A stretch of DNA of 64,000 nucleotides, from the NCBI GenBank assembly GCA_033239005.1, contig BSQZ01000072.1:1252501-1316500 (forward strand), written 5' to 3'. The DNA comes from Lamellibrachia satsuma (Eukaryota > Annelida > Polychaeta > Sabellida > Siboglinidae). The translations under genes and the position numbers were made by a program. The stretch's first letter is position 1; each line of letters begins with the position of its first letter. This document shows positions 56,956 to 64,000 of the stretch, one piece after another. The notes beneath the pieces are model-generated. The model saw only the letters and a program-made list of their open reading frames with translations. It had not been told where the DNA came from and did no database searches.

Positions 56956-58726
56956 ATGGCGAGCGTGTTTCGTCCGAAACACGTCGGTTGGTGCCGCCAG
57001 TGTAATTATCGTCTGCTCCACAGAACGACTCACGCGGCATCGGTCGTATCATCACTGGAGGAATACAAACAAACGGATGGCTGTGTGGTAATCAATGGTC
57101 AAGGTTTGACTTTAGCCGCAATTTATGCTGTAGCTAACAGGTCTACCAAAGTAGCCATCGAGCCGAAGTCTGTTGATCTAATGCAAGATAATGTCGATTA
57201 TCTGAGCGGCAAGATTCGAGAAGGTTTGGTTATCTACGGCGTGAACACGGGCTATGGGGGCAGCGCCGATGTTCGCTCCGACGACACGGCCGAGCTACAA
57301 ATCTCGGCCATCCGTGTTTTGAACGCGGGGTTTGGACCGACATTTCCTCCAGAACTGGTTCGCGCCGTCATGCTAGTTCGCGCTAATTGTCTGAGCCTCG
57401 GATTCTCCGGAATACGCCCCACCACCGTTCAACTGCTCGTCGACATGCTCAACGAAGATATCGTTCCTGTTGTTCCGAAGAGAGGCTCCATCAGCGCCAG
57501 TGGAGACTTGATGCCGACGTCGTATATTGCCGCGTGCATGATGGGACGGCCGGATGCTCGGGTCGTCGTGGACGGTGTTGAAACGACGGCAACTGCTGCG
57601 TTTCAGAGAGCTCGGTTAAGCCATGTCAAGTTCCAGGCCAAAGAAGCGTTGGCTGTAGTCAACGCGGCGTCGTTTGCGTCGTCGCTGGGAGCTTGCGTCC
57701 TCTTCGACGCCAACGTTGCCGTTCTGTTGACGCAGGTGGCGACGGCGTTGGCTGTGGAATCACTCGAAGGTCGCGTCGAGAGCTTTCACCCGACCATCAG
57801 GCGCTGTTTACCGCACGCCGGCCTCCGGGAGGTGGCTGGCAATCTGACGACGCTATTGGACGGTTCTCGATTGGCAGTGCAAGAGTTATCAATGGAACAA
57901 AAGGACGAGACGAATCGCCTGATGCAGGACCGTTACTGTCTACGATCGGCGCCGCAGTGGCTCGCCCCTGTCGCCGAGACGATGCAGGAGTCGGTGAGGC
58001 GGATCACGACGGAGACGAACAGCGCCAACGACAACCCGCTGATCGACCACGCCAACGACGCCATCATCCACTGCGGCAACTTCCATGGCATCTCCAGCAC
58101 GGTGGCGATGGACCAGGCGCGTCAGGCTCTGCAGCTGTGCGGAAAACTCATCTTCAGTCAGATGGAGGAGATCGTCAACGTGACGTTGAGCAATGGTCTG
58201 CCACCGAACCTCGCCGGCAAAGACTACAACGTCGACTTCGGCTTCAAAGGCACCGATATAGCGATGGCGTCGTACATGTCCGAGCTTGACGTACTCACGA
58301 ATCCCGTCACGAACCACGTGGTGTCAGCCGAGATGCACAACCAGAGCGTCAACTCGCTAGGATTGTTGTCGGCGAGGAAGACCAACGAGGCGCTCGAGGT
58401 CCTCCAGATGATGCTGGCCAGTATGTTGTGCTGTGAGATGCAGGCCGTCGACTTGCGCTGGCTCCAGCGACGGGTGAACAGCGAGCTGGACGACCTCTTT
58501 CGACGACACGGCGTCGATCCAGTCGACGCCCGGCCTCACGTCGGTCCGTGGTACAAGTTCGCGCTGCAGCCAACAACTGCCGCCGCCGAACTGTGCGACA
58601 ATCTGGACGTCGGTGGAACGGGGCGCGATGATTTCGTGTCTGATATCGTGTGTCGTATGGAGGCTGTGATGACGAGAGTCAGGACAAACGACTGCTATTC
58701 TGAAGTCTACCAGGAACTCGGTCATG
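56956..58726 (+). CDS. PAL/TAL-type aromatic amino acid ammonia-lyase, copy C, exon 1
   Basis: Same length as copy B exon 1 (1771 bases, no indels) while the flanks differ by many indels, which points to selection on the protein. The MIO triad in GSISASGDLMP, VIYGVNTGYGG, DRYCLRSAPQWLAP, NDNPLID, FGFKGTD and AEMHNQSVNSLG are all kept. It differs at about 40 residues. Four lie within residues 111-121: Lys111Thr, Val112Ala, Leu118Ala and His121Val. Residue 121 is the known substrate-selectivity position. Gln377His in GNFHG is a second change near the active site, and this His is usual in histidine ammonia-lyases. A changed substrate is plausible. The donor is CATG|GTAATT. Confidence 0.88.
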
Positions 58727-59201
58727 GTAATTATCTAGTACATGTACGTGTGTGGTTGTATGGCGAGTGTATGCGCTTCGTAGCAGGAATGGAACGTTTA
58801 CAGCTACTTGGATGTATACATCGTACATTCGTAATTGTTTCACCGCTCTAGGCCTGTATATGTTTATATTAGCTGGTTATTTCTTGCCTTTACATTTTGC
58901 CGATCCAGTGTAGTGCTTGATATTATTTCGCAGTTCTTGACAGCTGTTTGCGAGAAAGAAATTAAACTCGCCTGTATTGTGTTTTTATTTTTCTATTTGG
59001 GTTTCCCCGTTGGCTGAGCAGCTGTCCCTCTCCACTCAGGGGGCTGGCGCTGACGCTGGCACCAAGGAAGGCGTTGACTTTCTTGAAAAGTTCTCTCCGT
59101 CATTTGATCAGTCGAACGGACGTGTAACACAAAATGGTTCGTCTGCAACGTTATGTCCACACTAACTTAACTCACCGTTCGTAATAATATACTACTTTCA
59201 G
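58727..59201 (+). other. Intron of lyase copy C
   Basis: 475 bp, starts GTAATT and ends ACTACTTTCAG. It lacks the protease insertion of copy B. As in copies A and B, the first 123 bases stay open in frame to a stop at 58849-58851. Confidence 0.78.
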
Positions 59202-59350
59202 GAACCAGACAGATGTACCGCTTCCTACGGCGAACTTTGGCCATTCCATTCTACACGGGGGAAGTTGCTCTTGACACGTCGCTGCACAAGATTTTCGCTG
59301 CCATTCAACAGCACGACATGAACGATGTCCTCGTCGGCATTTTCAAATAA
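59202..59350 (+). CDS. PAL/TAL-type ammonia-lyase, copy C, exon 2 with early stop
   Basis: Same phase as copy B: reads TRQMYRFLRRTLAIPFYTGE…, then NDVLVGIFK and TAA at 59348-59350, where copy B has CAA. The protein would be about 639 residues, 24 fewer than copy B. Homologous codons continue after the stop to 59421. Known PAL proteins end soon after this helix, so the loss may be tolerated. Confidence 0.8.
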
Positions 59351-59870
59351 GCGTTGCAGGAGGGGGCTGTCGACCACAGCAAAGACTTTGACGACAATCA
59401 ACGATTGTCAGTGAAACAATGAACTCGTAAAACGTCTATTTTAATATCTGCAAGGAATGTGTTTCGGTGTAATAATGTGGCCAACGGGTCCGTTGCGTGT
59501 TCATTAAAGTATTATATGAGGTAGAGAGAATCGTGCGTCAAATGTAGCAGAATGTGTGTAAGGGTCAACCGTTCATAATTAATCATGAAGTGTCAGTAGA
59601 ACGTTGTAAAGGCGATGCCTCATTATGCGGTTAACATAGGTAAACATAGCGTAACATTGTTAATATAAATTAATGTATAAGTTGATATAGATACTATTAG
59701 TTAGAATTGAGTTTTATGGTATATCGTTTTATTATATTCGATATTGTTAAGCAGGTGCCGCTATAGTTGGAGAAATTATTTTATAAATTAAAAACTGTTG
59801 GTGCATCTTGAAACGTGATCTCAGTTTTCTATCAGCGAAAGAACTTGTAGGCTAAACTAGTTCATGCGTG
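59351..59870 (+). other. 3' flank of lyase copy C
   Basis: Continues the former exon 2 codons to about 59421, then sequence shared with 35748-36190, including ATTAAAGTATTATATGA, a possible polyadenylation signal. Confidence 0.4.
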
Positions 59871-59873
59871 ACG

Positions 59874-60005
59874 AGTCCCATGTGTCACATGATACGTATT
59901 GTATGTCCCATATGTCACATGATACGTTTGGTATGTCCAATGTGTCACTTGATACGTATTGTATGTCCCATGTGTCACTTGATACGTTTGGTATGTCCCA
60001 TGTGG
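59874..60005 (+). repeat. 30-bp minisatellite, about 4 units
   Basis: GTCCCATGTGTCAC(A/T)TGATAC-type units. It joins directly to a truncated family D block at 60006, skipping the 37-bp and 87-bp arrays found after copy B. Confidence 0.9.
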
Positions 60006-60182
60006 GTCTTCCCCGCAGTCACATTTCGTTGACGGGGTCACGGTTGGACAGACCCTCCAGGTAGGGATGCAGTTGGTAGTAATCCAATTTTGACAACTGC
60101 TGATGTTTCTCGTATTTCCCACATATCCCGTTTGATGCAGCTGGGCGACGATAAGAAACGTTGCAAAATAGTCAGATACGAG
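60006..60182 (+). other. Truncated family D block
   Basis: Matches 16090-16260 ('gtcttccccgcagtcacatttcgttgac'). The 61-codon frame is lost at its 5' end. Confidence 0.5.
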
Positions 60183-61625
60183 AGGATACGATCACCCCTG
60201 AAGTGACTACAGAGTGGACACGATCACCCCTGAAGTGGTTACAGAGTGGGATCAGAGAGGACACGATCACCCCTGAAGTGGTTACAGAGTGGGACCAGAG
60301 ATGACACGGTCACCCCTGAAGTGGTAACAGAGTGGGATCAGAGATGACACGGTCACCCCTGAAGTGGTTACAGAGTGGGACCAGAGATGACACGGTCACC
60401 CCTGAAGTGGTAACAGAGTGGGACCAGAGATGACACGATCACCCCTGAAGTGGTTACAGAGTGGGACCAGAGATGACACGGTCACCCCTGAAGTGGTTAC
60501 ATAGTGGTATCAGAGAGGACACGATCATCCCTGAAGTGGTAACAGAGTGGGACCAGAGAGGACACGATCACCCCTGCAGTGGCTACAGAGTGGGAACAGA
60601 GAGGACACGATCACTCCTGAAGTGGTAACAGAGTGGGACCAGAGAGGACACGATCACCCCTGAAGTGGCTACAGAGTGGGACCAGGGAGGACACGATCAC
60701 CCCTGAAGTGGTAACAGAGTGGGACCAGAGAGGACACGATCACCCCTGCAGTGGCTACAGAGTGGGAACAGAGAGGACACGATCACTCCTGAAGTGGTAA
60801 CAGAGTGGGACCAGAGAAGACACGATCACCCCTGAAGTGGTTAAAGAGTGGGACCAGAGAGGACACGATCACCCCTGAAGTGGTTACAGAGAGGGACCAG
60901 GGAGGACACGATCACCCCTGAAGTGGTAACAGAGTGGGACCAGAGAGGACACGATCACCCCTGAAGTGGTAACAGAGTGGGACCAGAGAGAACACGATCA
61001 CCCCTGAAGTGGTTACAGAGTAGGATCAGAAAGGACACGATCAACCCTGAAGTGGTTACAGAGTGGGACCAGAGAGGACACGATCACCCCTGAAGTGGTA
61101 ACTGAGTGGGACCAGAGAGAACACGATCACCCCTGAAGTGGTTACAGAGTAGGATCAGAAAGGACACGATCAACCCTGAAGTGGTTACAGAGTAGAATCA
61201 GAAAGGACACGGTCACCCCTGAAGTGGTTACATAGTGGGACCAGAGAGAACACGATCACCCCTGAAGTGGTTACAAAGTGGGACCAGAGAGAACACGATC
61301 ACCCCTGAAGTGGTAACAAAGTGGGACCAGAGAGGACACGATCAACCCTGAAGTGGTTACAGAGTAGGATCAGAAAGGACACGATCACCCTTGAAGTGGT
61401 AACAGAGTTGGACCAGAGAGGACACGATCACCCCTGAAGTGGTTAGAGAGTGGGATCAGGGAGGTCACGATCACACCCTGAAGTGGTAACAGAGTGGGAC
61501 CAGAGAGGACACGATCACCCCTGAAGTGGTAACTGAGTGGGACCAGAGAGGACACGATCACCCCTGAAGTGGCTACAGAGTGGGATCAGAGAGGACATGA
61601 TCACCCCTGAAGTTGTAACAGAGAG
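60183..61625 (+). repeat. 43-bp minisatellite, about 33 units
   Basis: Longest of the three arrays, with sub-blocks of variant units such as 'gatgacacggtcacccctg' and 'gtaggatcagaaaggacac' amplified locally. Confidence 0.93.
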
Positions 61626-61946
61626 CTTCCACAAATTTCTTAAACAGTAAAATATACGCAACTTGTAGACGATGATCAAATCTACTCTTTGGTAGACAGG
61701 TAAGAATTACAAGCCAGTTCCACCCCAATCCAGCAGGGGGCTACACACGTAATGCAATTAGTGGTAATCGTTAGGTGTCAGCAGCAGAGTGCTTTGTGAG
61801 AGAGTGCACGAATAGCTAACTGTTCGTCATCCGTAAAATAACAAGCAAACAATGCGCGCAACAGAAAAACTGCCCACGCATGCACAAAGGCACGATACGG
61901 CATTTACTATATTTAGCGCAACAAGCCAACGCTGACAAGTGTAATT
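61626..61946 (+). other. Conserved flank after 43-bp array
   Basis: Third copy of 16736-17060. Contains 'actatatttagcgcaaca', a TATA-like stretch about 35 bp before the candidate ATG at 61951. Confidence 0.3.
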
Positions 61947-61950
61947 TAAA

Positions 61951-61989
61951 CATGCCGCCGATCTGGAGCGACTTCGATCATACCTACCA
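61951..61989 (+). CDS. Candidate first coding exon ending at a splice donor
   Basis: ATG followed by codons for PPIWSDFDHTYQ, ending CAA|GTAAGT, a consensus donor. The other two copies have lost the ATG (AAG at 17067) or diverged. The next exon would lie beyond the simple repeats or outside the window and was not found. Low confidence; it could be chance. Confidence 0.2.
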
Positions 61990-62084
61990 AGTAAGTTTAA
62001 GGTTCTATTTGATTTCGCGGCGCTATATTTCTTACTTCGTGTAACAGAAGATCGGTTGTTTGATATGAATGAAAGTAATAATAC

Positions 62085-62282
62085 TATGTGGGACTGCGTA
62101 TGCACTTGTGTGTGTGTGCGTATGCATTCGTACACGTCTACGTACGCAATGTGCGTGTGACGCTTGATACGCGCTTGCACTTGTGTGTGTGCATGCGTGC
62201 GTGCGTGCGTGCGTGCGTGCGTGTGTGTGCATTCGTACACGTCTACGTACGCATTGTGCGTGTGACGCTTGATACCGGCTTA
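62085..62282 (+). repeat. GTGC simple repeat with 80-120-bp duplication
   Basis: The block 'cattcgtacacgtctacgtacgcaatgtgcgtgtgacgcttgata' occurs twice (62125 and 62231), separated by a GCGTGCGT run. Cys/Val and His-rich frames are artefacts. Confidence 0.85.
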
Positions 62283-62465
62283 AACGCTTTTGCCTATATG
62301 CATATGTAGACTAATGTGCATTTGAGAGCGTCTTAAATTGCGAACATAACCAAACTATGTGTTCTGTGGTAGACGTTATATAATGGTGACGCATATCCAC
62401 CTGCATACGACGAATGTGCGTGGGCCTAAAGTCGTCTGGTGGCCTTGGATAGGTAGAGGACAAAA
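62283..62465. repeat. Dispersed repeat family B fragment
   Basis: Matches 40480-40650 and ends at 'ggacaaa', where the foldback-like sequence begins. Confidence 0.65.
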
Positions 62466-64000
62466 AAGTTAAGGGATCTTATTAAAACGTTTAACTAGTC
62501 ATTACAAATGAATCGTCTGATCGACTCAATAAATTAAGGGATCATTTCATAAAATAATGGGGTCTACCCAGTCCGTCACTTCATATAATTATGGGAAATC
62601 AAAACATATAAGGATTCATAAAAAAAACACAAACTTAAGGGGCTATAAAACAAATGATGGGGTCACATCAAAATCATAAGAGGTTATCTCAAATAAATTA
62701 AACAGATTTAAAAAAATAAATTAAGCAATCATTTTGAAAAATGTTAGGGTCATTTAACAAAACAACTAGCTCATTATCTGAAAATGTTAAATGGGCTTTC
62801 AAAACTTTAAGGAGTCATATAAAACATGTCGTAATAGGGCCACCTAAAATCAGCATCTTATTTTACGTTTTCAGGTGATCGCTTTTTAATTTAAAGATAC
62901 CATATAATTTTGGGGATTACCTTTTAATTTCGTAATTTTTAAAAGTACCCCTTAATTTTATATTTTGCTTAATTATCCCTTAATTGGAAACAAAGGGCAA
63001 CTTTTTGGGGTGGCGCACCTACAAGAATGAATAGAAACTAACCGTTTGCAACTACAATCAACAACATCACCCCAGTGGTTTATTAGCAAACGCTTGTTGA
63101 ACAAACAGCAAGCATATTTCACGGGCTGTGACATTGCTGTCGATAAACCTATGTAGCGAATTCCTGCTAATTTCTACAAATCTTCCACACTTCTAACAGA
63201 TGGCACTTGTTTTTAATGAATATTTAAATTTGTTTAATGACTCCTTAACTTTTTTGAGAAAACCCCTTTATTTTAGGAAATGACCACTTAATGTTTTGAG
63301 ATGATCCCTTAATGTGTTGAGACAATCAGCCAATTCTTTTTAATCAACACGTCTATTTTTGAAAAGTACCAATAACCTTTTTGAGTAGACACCTTTTTCA
63401 GATGATCTTTTAATTTATTGAGACGATCAGTTATTTCTTAATGAACATTTAAATTTAGTGTGAAATAACACCTTAAGACCCTTTTTATGGGAAGACCCCT
63501 TAATGTGTTGAGATGATCCCTGAATGCGTTGAGACGATAAGCCAGTTCTTTTTAATATACACTTCTATTTTTTTAAATTAATATTCAACTTGTTTGAGAA
63601 GACCCTTTTTTATTCGATGACCATTTAATATTTAAAAATTATCTTTTAATTTATTGAGACGATCAGCTAATTCTTTTTAATGAATATATACGTTTTTCAA
63701 ATGATCCTTTAGCTTTTTAGAAGACCCATTTATTGTATGATGTGACCTTTTACTGTTTTAAGATGATCCCTTAGTTTATTGAGACGATCAGCTAGTTTAT
63801 TATAAATGACCACTTGCATGTTTTGTGATCCCATAACTTTTTTGTAGTGACGACCAGCTTATTAATTGTTTATAAATCACTCCTTACAGTTTTCTTTATG
63901 ATATAATACCATAGTACACTCTGTAATTTTTTTTTTAATATTAAGTTTGCATTTTGATGACTCATTATATTTGTATATTGGTATGACCCTTTATTCTATG
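62466..64000. repeat. Second copy of the window start
   Basis: 62511-64000 repeats bases 1-1490 with few differences and almost no net indel (offset 62511 at the left, 62510 at the right end). Confidence 0.9.

Overview
The window looks like intergenic-rich nuclear DNA of an animal, most likely a marine invertebrate. The support is indirect: long TA, CA and GAT microsatellites, many kinds of minisatellite, tRNA-derived SINEs, LINE reverse-transcriptase fragments, Ty3/gypsy remnants, interstitial TTAGGG repeats, and genes with GT-AG introns. No operons, ribosome binding sites or bacterial gene packing are seen. I cannot name the species from the sequence.

The only convincing host genes are three tandem copies, all on the + strand, of a gene for a MIO-dependent aromatic amino acid lyase of the phenylalanine/tyrosine ammonia-lyase (PAL/TAL) class. 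Copy A (23443-25338) is a pseudogene: it has a TAG at codon 260 and has lost its last exon at a junction with gypsy sequence. Copy B (exons 32737-34507 and 35527-35747) appears intact and would encode about 663 residues. Copy C (exons 56956-58726 and 59202-59350) is intact apart from an early stop that removes about 24 residues at the C-terminus, and it carries substitutions at the position that sets substrate choice. The second exon is hidden behind an intron; reading straight through exon 1 gives a 631-residue frame with the wrong C-terminus. Animals normally hold only histidine ammonia-lyase from this superfamily, so a PAL/TAL-type cluster is the main point of interest.

Layout. 1-4590: AT-rich foldback-like elements with GAT/ATC tracts. 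4600-6060: dispersed repeat, a 20-bp minisatellite, and gypsy leader sequence. 6060-11690: a giant inverted repeat built of about 35-bp units. 11690-15300: further tandem repeats, a TA tract, a SINE and TTAGGG repeats. 15440-17460: 87-bp and 43-bp minisatellites and a conserved flank. 17740-18290: a 27-bp minisatellite. 18760-20600: dispersed repeats and a LINE tail. 20640-25340: the PAL copy A block. 25340-27760: gypsy integrase fragments with the 20-bp minisatellite inside them. 28550-30120: minisatellites, a LINE tail and a chimeric reading frame. 30120-35750: the PAL copy B block. 35750-41165: its downstream repeats. 41790-52915: a second copy of the 1400-15300 block, with a LINE inserted. 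52916-54950: dispersed repeat, a SINE and a LINE tail. 54955-59350: the PAL copy C block. 59350-62460: its downstream repeats. 62511-64000: a copy of window bases 1-1490, which suggests an array continuing beyond the window with a period near 62.5 kb.

Each PAL copy sits in a repeated block: a Cys-rich exon on the opposite strand about 1.3-1.7 kb upstream, a decayed antisense LINE, a conserved 5' flank, the gene, then 30-bp, 37-bp, 87-bp and 43-bp minisatellites. The cluster therefore seems to have grown by segmental duplication, followed by gene conversion, retroelement insertion and microsatellite length change.
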